DNA from: Sediminicola sp037203765
GTDB taxonomy: Bacteria > Bacteroidota > Bacteroidia > Flavobacteriales > Flavobacteriaceae
Length of the DNA stretch: 64,000 nucleotides
NCBI RefSeq assembly: GCF_037203765.1
Contig: NZ_JBBCAS010000008.1
Location: 62,001 to 126,000 of the forward strand
Direction of reading: 5' to 3'
Below are positions 37,092 to 46,200 of this stretch, one piece after another. The notes beneath the pieces are model-generated. The model made no database searches. It worked only from the letters and a program-made list of their open reading frames with translations, and was not told the DNA's origin. Made by a program: the position numbers and the translations under genes. Positions within the stretch are counted from its first letter, which is position 1, and every line of letters starts with the position of its first letter.

Positions 37092-38234
37092 ATGAAAGTG
37101 CACTACAACATAATTATTGCTGGTGCCGGTGGTATAGCCGAAGCAGCTGGACTTATCCTTGCAGAATGGAGCACGGTGCCGCCAACTATTTATATTGGCA
37201 ACCGTACCCTAGAAAAAGCCCAAAGCGTATCTCAATGGATAATGAATGGCACTACAAAATCATGTAAGGTTGTTCCGTTTCTTTTGGATGCAAATGCTAT
37301 TACTGATGAAATGAAGGGGATATTTGAAAAAGGGGATGCCTTACTGGATTGTCTTCCGGGGAGTTTAGCACCAAAAATGGCCCAATTTGCAAAGGATTTT
37401 GACCTTTATTATGCCAATCTTACTGAATATGTGGCAGAAACCGATCAAATTATTAATTTGGCTAAAAATGCTAACACAGGTTTTGTCCTGCAGACTGGAC
37501 TAGCTCCAGGGTTTATTAATGTATTGGCCAACCATCTATTCCAAGAATTCTGTAGAGATTTTTATGTTGAGGCGGTGGATACCTTGGAATTTAAAGTTGG
37601 AGCTCTGACCATTAATGCTGTTGCTCCACATTACTATGGATTTACATGGAGTCCTATTGGAGTTGCCACAGAATATGTTAAAGATGCTATTGCAATCCGT
37701 GATTATAAAAAGGTAAACCTCCCATCCCTTTCAGAAAGGGAAGGAATCATTATTAACGGCTTGGCATTTGAAGAAGACCTCACCTCTGGTGGTGCTGCAG
37801 ATTTACCTGATGCATTAAAAGGCAAGGTAAGGTCCCTTGATTACAAAACCTTGCGACATCCTGGGCATTATGCTTGGGTAGAGGAAGAATTGTCTAAAAT
37901 AGACGCTAACATAAATCCTATTGAAAAGCTACAACATAGAATGTTGGACGCCATTCCACATGTTGAAGATGACCAAATAGTGCTTTATGCAGCTGTGCAG
38001 GGCAATGATTCAGAGGGTACCTTGCGCAGACGGGAAATATCCAAGATTATTCACCCACAAAAAGTTGGCCACCATCAACTGAGGGCCATACAGACCACGA
38101 CTGCAGTACCCTTGATACAATCCATCCAATGGTTATTGGAGAACAAGTCCAAAGGGATTACACTTCAAAGTAATATATTTCCCAAAGAATTTTTAAATGG
38201 AGCATATATAGTTCCTGTTTATGGCAACGTCTAA
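37092..38234 (+). CDS. Saccharopine dehydrogenase family protein
   Basis: This 380-residue NAD(P)-dependent enzyme starts at ATG 37092, directly before the dinucleotide-binding strand KVHYNIIIAGAGGIAEAAG; a start 14 codons earlier adds no conserved sequence. The Rossmann part (about 1-125) is followed by a catalytic domain with TNTGFVLQTGLAPGFINVLANHLFQ-like features common to saccharopine dehydrogenase and related reductases. Bacterial members act on saccharopine, carboxynorspermidine or other iminocarboxylates, and the substrate cannot be assigned here. It stands alone. Confidence 0.85.
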   Translation: MKVHYNIIIAGAGGIAEAAGLILAEWSTVPPTIYIGNRTLEKAQSVSQWIMNGTTKSCKVVPFLLDANAITDEMKGIFEKGDALLDCLPGSLAPKMAQFAKDFDLYYANLTEYVAETDQIINLAKNANTGFVLQTGLAPGFINVLANHLFQEFCRDFYVEAVDTLEFKVGALTINAVAPHYYGFTWSPIGVATEYVKDAIAIRDYKKVNLPSLSEREGIIINGLAFEEDLTSGGAADLPDALKGKVRSLDYKTLRHPGHYAWVEEELSKIDANINPIEKLQHRMLDAIPHVEDDQIVLYAAVQGNDSEGTLRRREISKIIHPQKVGHHQLRAIQTTTAVPLIQSIQWLLENKSKGITLQSNIFPKEFLNGAYIVPVYGNV

Positions 38235-38402
38235 ACTTATATTAGAGGTGTATAAGGCATAAGAACTGACTATTGTACCCACTTTTAATATCCTTAAAAA
38301 TTATCATGCAAAAGACAAAATAAAAGTTGTTTTCCGCTGAAAATCAAATAGCTAATAAAATTTGAATTTATTATATTTATCAAATAGACCATACCACAAA
38401 CC

Positions 38403-39590
38403 ATGCTTTCCAATTTGAACACAAATCTTCGTAAAGACGTAGATTCCATCAATAAAATAACTGTTGTCCCTAATTTATTGGAGGTTATCTGCAAGAGCAC
38501 CGGAATGGGTTTTGCAGCCATTGCAAGGGTCACAGAAACAAATTGGGTGACCTGTAGGGTTCAGGATGAAATAAATTTTGGTCTTAAACCCGGTGATGAG
38601 TTGGCAATTGAAACCACCTTTTGCAATCAAATCAGGCAGCATAAAAAACCGGTGGTCATTAATGAAGTGGCCACGGATGATAAGTATAAAACCCATCCTA
38701 TCCCCTTGCAATACGGCTTCCAGAGCTATATTTCTGTCCCTATTTACCGTAGGGATGGTAGTTTTTTTGGGACCCTATGTGCTATTGACACCAGGCCAGC
38801 CGTTATTGATACGCCAGAAATAAGGGGCATGTTCAAGTTGTATTCCGAATTGATTTCCTTTCACTTGGATGCTATAGAGGAATTGGATCGGGTTTCTGCC
38901 CATCTGATGGAAGAACGAAAGATCGCGGAACTCCGGGAAACCTTCATTGCTATCCTTGGCCACGATCTTAGAAATCCTGTGAGCACTACTAGGATGTGTG
39001 CGGACATTTTACTGAAACTATCCAAAGATGAAACGGCCATAAGGCAGGCAGAAATTATAAAAGCCACATCTTACCGCATGCAAGGCCTTATTGACAACCT
39101 CTTGGATTTTGCCATGGGCCATTTGGGAGATGGTATAAAATTGGAAATGACCCAGGACAATTCCTTGTTGCGAAAGGTCCTTGAACAGGTTTTGCAAGAA
39201 ATGAAAACCTTGGATTCCCATCGCACAATTAAAGACAAGATTCATTTAAAAAAGTCGGTGACCTGTGATCTCAACAGGGTTGCACAGCTTTTTTCCAATC
39301 TACTGGGAAATGCTATCAAACACGGGGCAGAAAATGAACCTATAGAAGTTGACATCCATACAACTGATAGAGCGTTTATTCTTTCGGTCAGCAACGCAGG
39401 AACCAAAATTTCGGATTCGGCTATGAACAATCTTTTTAAGCCATTTTTTTCCGAAAATGAGAACAGAAATAAAAAAAGTTTGGGATTGGGCCTATATATC
39501 TCCTCTGAAATTGCCAAATCCCATGAAGGACAACTCAAGGCAGATTCCAATGATGAAAGGACGACTTTCACCTTGAGCATACCATTATAG
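38403..39590 (+). CDS. Cytosolic GAF-domain sensor histidine kinase
   Basis: This 395-residue protein has no membrane segment. An N-terminal GAF domain (about 18-165) carries SYISVPIYRRDGSFFGTLCAID. A HisKA domain has FIAILGHDLRNPVSTTRM with phospho-acceptor His187, and an HATPase domain has LFSNLLGNAIKHG (N box) and KKSLGLGLYISSEIAKSHEGQ (G box). It senses a soluble cue through GAF and would phosphorylate an unlinked response regulator, as none is adjacent. A GAF-only protein is encoded about 210 bases downstream. Confidence 0.92.
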   Translation: MLSNLNTNLRKDVDSINKITVVPNLLEVICKSTGMGFAAIARVTETNWVTCRVQDEINFGLKPGDELAIETTFCNQIRQHKKPVVINEVATDDKYKTHPIPLQYGFQSYISVPIYRRDGSFFGTLCAIDTRPAVIDTPEIRGMFKLYSELISFHLDAIEELDRVSAHLMEERKIAELRETFIAILGHDLRNPVSTTRMCADILLKLSKDETAIRQAEIIKATSYRMQGLIDNLLDFAMGHLGDGIKLEMTQDNSLLRKVLEQVLQEMKTLDSHRTIKDKIHLKKSVTCDLNRVAQLFSNLLGNAIKHGAENEPIEVDIHTTDRAFILSVSNAGTKISDSAMNNLFKPFFSENENRNKKSLGLGLYISSEIAKSHEGQLKADSNDERTTFTLSIPL

Positions 39591-39759
39591 TCCATTTAAT
39601 TGCACTTTAGCATAGTTAAACAAACTATCCATAATTCTCCACTTACATGGAAAATACCCGTTGTTTTGGGTAATTACGCTGATAAACACTCCTGATTTAA
39701 CATACTTATTATCAAAATATTAAAAAAATACACATTCTAAAATGGCATGAATTAATATG

Positions 39760-39789
39760 TTGAAAAAAACTGCACTGATCGTTATTTTG
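39760..39789 (+). promoter_or_regulatory. Candidate promoter of the GAF-only gene
   Basis: TTG (39760-39762) is followed by exactly 19 bases and then TTATTTTG (39782-39789), one base off the TAnnTTTG consensus. The ATG lies 13 bases further on. Confidence 0.45.
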
Positions 39790-39802
39790 TTTACCTTTAT
39801 AT

Positions 39803-40324
39803 ATGGAATATAGTGTAGAACAGAGAAGAATTAAGGCACTGCATAGGTATGAAATCCTAGATACGCCTGCGGACGGATGCTATGACGAGATAACTTCTTT
39901 GGCTACCAAAATTTTTGACGTTCCCATATCCATTATTAGTCTGGTAGATACTGATAGGATATGGTTTAAGTCGACTTACGGTATTGATTCCGATCAGATC
40001 CCTAGGGATCCTGGGCTTTGTAGTTCGGCTATTATGTCCGATGATGTCTATGTTGTTGAGAATGCAAGACTAGATCCACGAACCATGGCGAACCCTTTGG
40101 TGGCAGGTGTCATGGGCCTACAGTTTTATGCCGCTGCCCCCTTGACTACCTCAGATGGTTATCATTTGGGAACCATTTGTATTATTGACAAAAATCCACG
40201 AATCCTAAATTGCAAGGAAGGATCCATATTACTTCATTTATCCAGAATAGTCATGGACCTGTTTGATGTTAAGCTTCAGGCCAAGATCATGTATAAAGAT
40301 CTTCATACGAAGGTTCTGAAATAG
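39803..40324 (+). CDS. Stand-alone GAF-domain protein
   Basis: This 173-residue protein consists almost entirely of one GAF domain. It shows EQRRIKALHRYEILDTPADGCYDEITSLA, PISIISLVDTDRIWFKSTYG, DPGLCSSAI, and FYAAAPLTTSDGYHLGTICIID. This subtype usually precedes kinase or cyclase domains; here the output domain is absent and the frame ends cleanly, so it is probably a regulatory protein in its own right rather than a truncation. It lies just after a GAF histidine kinase, to which it may contribute; this is inference. Confidence 0.88.
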   Translation: MEYSVEQRRIKALHRYEILDTPADGCYDEITSLATKIFDVPISIISLVDTDRIWFKSTYGIDSDQIPRDPGLCSSAIMSDDVYVVENARLDPRTMANPLVAGVMGLQFYAAAPLTTSDGYHLGTICIIDKNPRILNCKEGSILLHLSRIVMDLFDVKLQAKIMYKDLHTKVLK

Positions 40325-40467
40325 CACTGCTCTTGCAAGCATCCATGGATGCAAAGGAATATCCTTCACTCACCGCACTAATTTTGGTCTTCACTATTGG
40401 TAAGTTGGTAAAAATGTTTTACCTATGGACCCATAATTTAATGCCTCATTGAAAGCATTTCAATCAA

Positions 40468-40992
40468 ATGGAACAGAATTTTAGTATTAGGGAAGCACGG
40501 CCTTCGGAGTTTGAATCTATTGGCAACTTGTTGGTCAAGGTATATTCCCAATTAAAAGGGTTTCCCTCCCCAGAGGAGCAACCGGAATATTATGAGCGGT
40601 TGCAATATATTGGCAAATTCACCGAATTGCCCCAAACTAAACTCTTTGTTGCCATTACCCTGGATGGTATTATAGGTGGCGCAGTGGTTTATTTTGGAAA
40701 TATGTTGCACTATGGCTCTGGTGGCACGGCAACAAAAGAAACCAATGCATCCGGATTTCGCTTGCTTGCCGTAGATCCTACATATAGGGGCCAAGGGCTT
40801 GGCAAACTCCTGACGGAATCCTGTATTCATATGGCCAAATCTGAAAAACAGCACCAATTGATCATACATTCTACCAAGGCGATGCAAACGGCTTGGAATA
40901 TGTACGAGAAAATGGGATTTGTTAGGTCCCACGATCTAGATTTTCAACAAGGGGAATTGCCCGTGTATGGTTTTCGTTTGGTTCTTAGCTGA
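40468..40992 (+). CDS. GNAT family N-acetyltransferase
   Basis: This 174-residue cytosolic enzyme belongs to the GNAT fold. Motif A is FRLLAVDPTYRGQGLGKLLTESCI (acetyl-CoA pyrophosphate loop RGQGLGK, about residues 112-118), and the C-terminal motif B is AMQTAWNMYEKMGFVRSHDLDF. The acceptor substrate is unknown. It is a single gene with no obvious operon. Confidence 0.9.
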   Translation: MEQNFSIREARPSEFESIGNLLVKVYSQLKGFPSPEEQPEYYERLQYIGKFTELPQTKLFVAITLDGIIGGAVVYFGNMLHYGSGGTATKETNASGFRLLAVDPTYRGQGLGKLLTESCIHMAKSEKQHQLIIHSTKAMQTAWNMYEKMGFVRSHDLDFQQGELPVYGFRLVLS

Positions 40993-41051
40993 AGTAGCAG
41001 CCAAAAATCCCTTTTTTAGTTTATTTTCGCTTCTGATAAAGAATCTAGAAC

Positions 41052-42938
41052 ATGATTAATTTGCAAAGGTGCATCCTAGTATTTTTGGCCCTGATTTGTT
41101 TTTTTGGAGCAGACGCGCAGGTAGTTGCCCAATCCGATAGTACAAACGTAAGCAATGACTCTATAAATACCGCAGCACTTCAGCAGTACAATAATAAACT
41201 TGCTGAAATGGAACAACTTCGAGTTGCGGACTCCCTTAAAAAGGTAGCACTTGAAAATCAGTTGTCCTCATTAAAAACTACGGATAATCTTCAAAAGGAA
41301 GAACTCCAGCGCCAATTACAGCGCATCAAGGAGAATGAGAATCAGCGGATAGCAGAGAAAAAGTCCAGAATCAATTCCTTGCGTTCAACGGCCAAAGGCT
41401 TCCCTGTGATGGGGGTATTGCATGACACCCTATTTTATGTGTATTCAAAGATTGGGGCCTCTACCCCATCCGATAGGGCAAAAAGCATATCCAAGAAAAT
41501 CAATAATCTCTACGAAGACGATTTTTTAAAGATTGATTCCATTATTAGCGTCAAATCTGAAAATACCTATGATATCGTTTATGGGGAATCTATCTTGATG
41601 AGTATTTCCGAGACAGATGCCCTATGGTACGACAAGAGTATGCCGGAACTTGCAGATGAATTTAGAACAATTATAAAAGATTCAATAGTAAAGGCCAAAG
41701 AGGAGAATACCTTTTTTAAAATATTGATGCGTATCGGATTGGTTGTACTTGTAATAATTGTTGCCTGGTTTTTCTTATGGTTGATCGGTAAGGGCTACAA
41801 TAGGTTGCTTGATTTTCTGATGCTAAACAAAGACAAATGGTTGAAAAGTCTTGCCTATAAGGACTATACCTTTCTAAGCGCTGACCAAGAACTACAAGTG
41901 GTCCTTTTTGCCTTAAAATTATTGCGATGGTTCGTGTATGCCCTTTTGGTCTATATTACTTTGCCCATCATATTTAGTATTTTTCCATTTTCACGTACAT
42001 GGGCAGATGCTCTTTTCCAATTGATATGGTCACCATTCAAGGGACTTTTGATTGCCATTTGGGCCTACCTTCCAAATTTGTTCAGCATTTTGGTGATTTA
42101 TTTCGTCATGAAATATGTGATCAAGTTCGTGAAATACATATTTGCAGAAATTGATTCTGAAAAATTAAAGATTTCTGGCTTTCATTCTGATTGGGCCATG
42201 CCTACGTACAGCATTGTCAAGTTTCTCTTGTACGCCTTTATGTTCGTCTTGATCTTCCCGTACCTTCCGGGATCCGATTCGGATATTTTCAAAGGGGTTT
42301 CTGTTTTTATTGGGGTTTTGTTTTCTTTGGGGTCGTCCACGGCCATAGCCAATATGGTTGCCGGACTGGTCATTACCTATATGCGACCATTTAAGATCAA
42401 TGATCGGATCAAGATTGGTGATATCACTGGAGATGTCATTGAAAAAACCTTATTGGTTACCCGAATCAGAACCATAAAAAATGAGGAAATTACCATTCCC
42501 AATTCAGCCGTTCTATCTGGAAATACCACCAATTACAGTACCATAGCCCGCACCGACGGATTAATTGTACATACCACGATCACCATAGGCTATGACGTAC
42601 CTTGGAACGAGGTGCACCAAACATTGTTAAAAGCTGCTGATAGGACCGAAATGCTTTTAAAAGATCCCAAGCCCTTTGTATTCCAGACCAGTTTGGATGA
42701 TTTTTATGTGGCCTACCAGATCAACGCCCACACCAGAGAAGCCGGGAAGCAGGCAGCCATTTATTCCAACCTACACCAAAATATACAGGACTGTTGCAAT
42801 GAGGCGGGAATTGAGATCCTTTCTCCCCATTACCATGCGGCAAGAGATGGGAATATGATTACCATACCCGGAAATTATTTACCAAAGGATTATAAAGCAC
42901 CCAGCTTTAATGTAAATGTAAAAAAAGGGTCCGATTAA
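41052..42938 (+). CDS. Large MscS-family channel with N-terminal periplasmic coiled coil
   Basis: This 628-residue protein has a signal peptide (about 1-23, ending GADAQ), then a long heptad-rich segment (about 45-112, starting QQYNNKLAEMEQLRVADSL) predicted as coiled coil, several membrane helices (about 225-420) and a C-terminal MscS module. The pore segment is FSLGSSTAIANMVAGLVITYMRPFKINDRIKIGDITGDVIEKTLLVTRIRT, followed by NEEITIPNSAVL. The layout is like the MscK/MscM group but shorter. It would relieve turgor; the periplasmic extension may sense the envelope. The last codons form the left half of its terminator hairpin. Confidence 0.9.
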   Translation: MINLQRCILVFLALICFFGADAQVVAQSDSTNVSNDSINTAALQQYNNKLAEMEQLRVADSLKKVALENQLSSLKTTDNLQKEELQRQLQRIKENENQRIAEKKSRINSLRSTAKGFPVMGVLHDTLFYVYSKIGASTPSDRAKSISKKINNLYEDDFLKIDSIISVKSENTYDIVYGESILMSISETDALWYDKSMPELADEFRTIIKDSIVKAKEENTFFKILMRIGLVVLVIIVAWFFLWLIGKGYNRLLDFLMLNKDKWLKSLAYKDYTFLSADQELQVVLFALKLLRWFVYALLVYITLPIIFSIFPFSRTWADALFQLIWSPFKGLLIAIWAYLPNLFSILVIYFVMKYVIKFVKYIFAEIDSEKLKISGFHSDWAMPTYSIVKFLLYAFMFVLIFPYLPGSDSDIFKGVSVFIGVLFSLGSSTAIANMVAGLVITYMRPFKINDRIKIGDITGDVIEKTLLVTRIRTIKNEEITIPNSAVLSGNTTNYSTIARTDGLIVHTTITIGYDVPWNEVHQTLLKAADRTEMLLKDPKPFVFQTSLDDFYVAYQINAHTREAGKQAAIYSNLHQNIQDCCNEAGIEILSPHYHAARDGNMITIPGNYLPKDYKAPSFNVNVKKGSD

Positions 42939-42954
42939 TCGGACCCCATTTTTT
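42921..42954 (+). terminator. Terminator overlapping the stop codon of the large MscS gene
   Basis: GGGTCCGATT/AATCGGACCC (42927-42946) is a perfect 20-bp palindrome with an A run before and CATTTTTTG after. The stop codon TAA (42936-42938) sits at its centre, so translating ribosomes cover the hairpin. Confidence 0.8.
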
Positions 42955-42974
42955 GTATGTATTAACAGTGATTT

Positions 42975-43195
42975 TCATTTTCTGAATACCGGCCTTGCAA
43001 TTCCTAGGTTCGAGTTGCCTTTAGGGTCCATGGAACCAATGACCCGGTTAAGCCCGGCACCTTTTTCCCATGTAATTTTTGGCCGGAGATTACCTCCAAT
43101 GGTTAGGGAATTCCCCACTGGACCGCCGATCTTTTTCTAGCATGGTCTATAGCCCAAATGAGGTACGTAGTTGTATTTTCTTGTGAACACAACCA
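42975..43195 (-). pseudogene. Possible remnant of a decayed gene (frameshifted 3' end)
   Basis: On the minus strand two adjacent open stretches read like one protein end split by a frameshift. 43195-43139 gives WLCSQENTTTYLIWAIDHA, and 43136-42975 gives 53 codons beginning KKIGGPVGNSLTIGGNLRP and ending IARPVFRK before TGA. One extra A in the A-run near 43133-43137 would join them. There is no start codon upstream, because an in-frame stop and a terminator intervene. The composition is protein-like, but I do not recognise the family, and it could be a chance open frame. Confidence 0.35.
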
Positions 43196-43212
43196 TCAAC
43201 TTAACATTGAAG

Positions 43213-43250
43213 CATAAAAAAAGGGTGGAAACTGGTCCCACCCTCTTTAA
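43213..43250 (-). terminator. Terminator of the M4 metallopeptidase
   Basis: The stem GGGTGG/CCACCC (43223-43228 with 43238-43243) is followed on the minus strand by seven T (A run 43216-43222). Confidence 0.85.
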
Positions 43251-43269
43251 CATCAACTAAAAATTAAAC

Positions 43270-46200
43270 CTATTGTTTTAAGAACTTTAGTTCAAATATT
43301 TCACCGTTATCGGTAATCACCTTCATGACGAACAATCCACTGTTCAGTCCGGCAACATCCAATTGTACGGCATTGGTAGGTAGTACACTTTCCTTGGACT
43401 TAACCACAACACCCATTAAATCAATCACAGTTACTGCCAAGATATTGGCATCTGTATCTATATTAATTGTAGTTACAGCTGGGTTAGGGAATACGGTAAA
43501 GAATCCTAGGTTCCCTTTGCTACCTTTTACATAATGCTTACTGTTCTTGTGATCACAAGAGTGTTTACCACCATGTTTCACATCATCATCACCACAGCTA
43601 CAATCTTCTGGATCTGTAGGATCTGTAGGATTGGTAGGGTCTGTAGGATCGGTAGGAACGGTAGGGTCTGTTGATTCAGTTGGTTCAACTGGAGTATAGT
43701 TAAACTCCTGAACAATACTCATACTTCCAGAACCTTTGAAAGTGGCAGTGTAAGCACGGAACCCATCAGCAACATTGACATCGGTAAGTGTACCGTTGTA
43801 CTGTATGTTGTTTGGATCTTCAGTGGCATCATCCATATTATTGGAAGAAACCATCAATGGTACAAAGTTGATAGAATCATCAAATGCGTTTAATTCAGCA
43901 TCTGTAAAATACATGGTTACATCATACGTTGCATTTTCATTGGCTACCGCAATACTGAAAGCTTTTGAAGGTCTTGCCGTATTGATGTTGGAGAATATTC
44001 TAAAACTTGTTCCCTCATCAATTACCGACATGGTAACACAACCTAAATCTTCAGACGCATTTTCGATCTTGGCGATCAAAGCATTATCAGAATTACTCAT
44101 AAAGAATATGGTGTTTCCTTTAAAAACCTTTGTAGTAGCTGACTCACCTTTTTGAGTTTCGATACCTGCTGGGTTAGCTGTTACCTTCACATTATCGATA
44201 GCAAAACTAAATGCAGTACCTGCATTGGTATCGTTGAACCATCTCCAAGCCAAGAAGAATGGTTTACCATCCAAAGCATTGATTATACCAGTATAAGATC
44301 CGCTTTCTGTAACAGCTCCCAAAGGACCTGAACCAGCATATTGTTCAACTGAAACATAGTTAGATCCATCCAAGGAGTACATAAATTCACCATAGTCAAA
44401 AATTGTAGCACCTAGTGGCTCTTCCAATTCACCACCAGCTTCCCAATCAAAAGAAACGGTCACATCATTGGCAGCTCCTGCATTGATCATAGGAGACCTC
44501 AAAATGGTATTGGAAGTAGAATTCGTGTCATATATGGGAAGATCTGTGATCCCATCACTGATATAGGCCCTACCAGCTGCAGTAGCATCTCCGTTTACTT
44601 TCCAAACATTGTTTCCATCAGACAAGGAAATTACGGACCATCCTGCTGGTATACCGTCTACTGAAAAAGTTTCGGTTGCCATTAGATCAAATCTATCGTT
44701 ACCTGTTCTAGGAGCAAAATCATTATCGGCTATAGAAAATTCCTGTTTGTGGAATGTACCATTAAAGTTGAAGGATAACACAATGGTTTCAACATTTTCA
44801 ACAACTGCATCATCAAAAACAGTAATATTCAAGGACTTAATTTCAGAACCTGAGAAAGTCAAAGAACTAGTTGAAAGGCTAAAATCCTGTCCTAAGGTAG
44901 CAGTACTACCAGCAGTGCTCAAGTTAATGGTTGCCGAAGGATCAACATCTACCCCAGTAAAAAACACTTGGAAAATATTGGCATCATCACATCCATTAAT
45001 GGCGTTGCTCTCGGAAAAGATCTGAACATTGCTCTCGTTGAAGGCAATGGTATTAGGGTCTCCTGTATTATAGGCATCCCCTATATCCACACCATGCCAC
45101 GCATTGGTGGTCTGTACTTCTTCATTGGATCCAGGTCCGTACAAAATTTGGGCTGCCAATATGGAAGCGGCACGCATTTCAATAAATTTGGCATTTGGTG
45201 AAAGCATGGTCTCACCCATATAGGCAATTTTGGAAGCGGCATCGAAACCAATTCCCTGTACGCTATATTGGTTTCCTGCATCGGTAATCTGATCATCTGC
45301 AGAAGGTTTGTTGAAACCAGGTGAAAAAGATTTTCCACTACCCGTTACCAATAAATAATACCATTTGTTCAACACACCGCTATTGGTATGGACTCCACAC
45401 TGATCATTGGCCAATGTTGGGGTTCCACATTCTGGGTTGATCCAGTTTTGACCACCATATGAATCCGGGTCACCTGCAGATTTAGGGTTGTCCATCCATC
45501 TAAGAGCCCTAGATCCGGCCTCTCCTGGCTGTAAACCACCATCGCGTTCATCTATTTGTTCGCCAATACCCCAAGGGTCGTAATTTAAAGTACCATCTAT
45601 TTGTGAAAGAACGTAAGCCTCAACTGCCGCCGCCCAGATATCTGAGAACCCTTCGTTCATGGCCCCTGATTCTCTTTGGTAAACCAAATCTGCGGTAAAC
45701 TCACATACTCCGTGTCCAATTTCATGGGCACAAACGTCCATGGAAGTCAATGGAGCAAAAGAACCGTCCGGATATTGACCACCTTGATAACTACCATCAC
45801 CATAGGTCATGGCCGTTCCGTTCCAGAAGGCATTGTCATAAGCATCACCGTAATGAACATAGTTGGTAACCTTGGTTCCTTTATCGTCATAACTTGAACG
45901 GTTGTGCACATTTTTCCAATAGTCCAATACTACCTCTGCTCCCCAATGGGCATCCAAGGCAACATCATCGTTATGGGCTTCGTTATGTCCTACAGACGGT
46001 ACGCCATCTGACGGTACCACTGGGCCGTAAGGCATTGAAAAATCATCCTTTCTGTGCTCTGCTGCAGTCCAATTGTTATCGGCCGTTTCTGGATTCAATA
46101 AATCCCCGTCCCCATCTATAATAGGCACCGCAAATTGAGAAAGTGGTGTATTGATCGGTAGCCCCCCTAAACCTTCGTAGGATAAGGTTTCATTGACAAT

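Noticed and set aside
43610..43672. Short tandem repeat considered as a CRISPR-like array
   Set aside because: The units are only 9 bases with no spacers and stay in frame inside the M4 peptidase, encoding a PTD linker.
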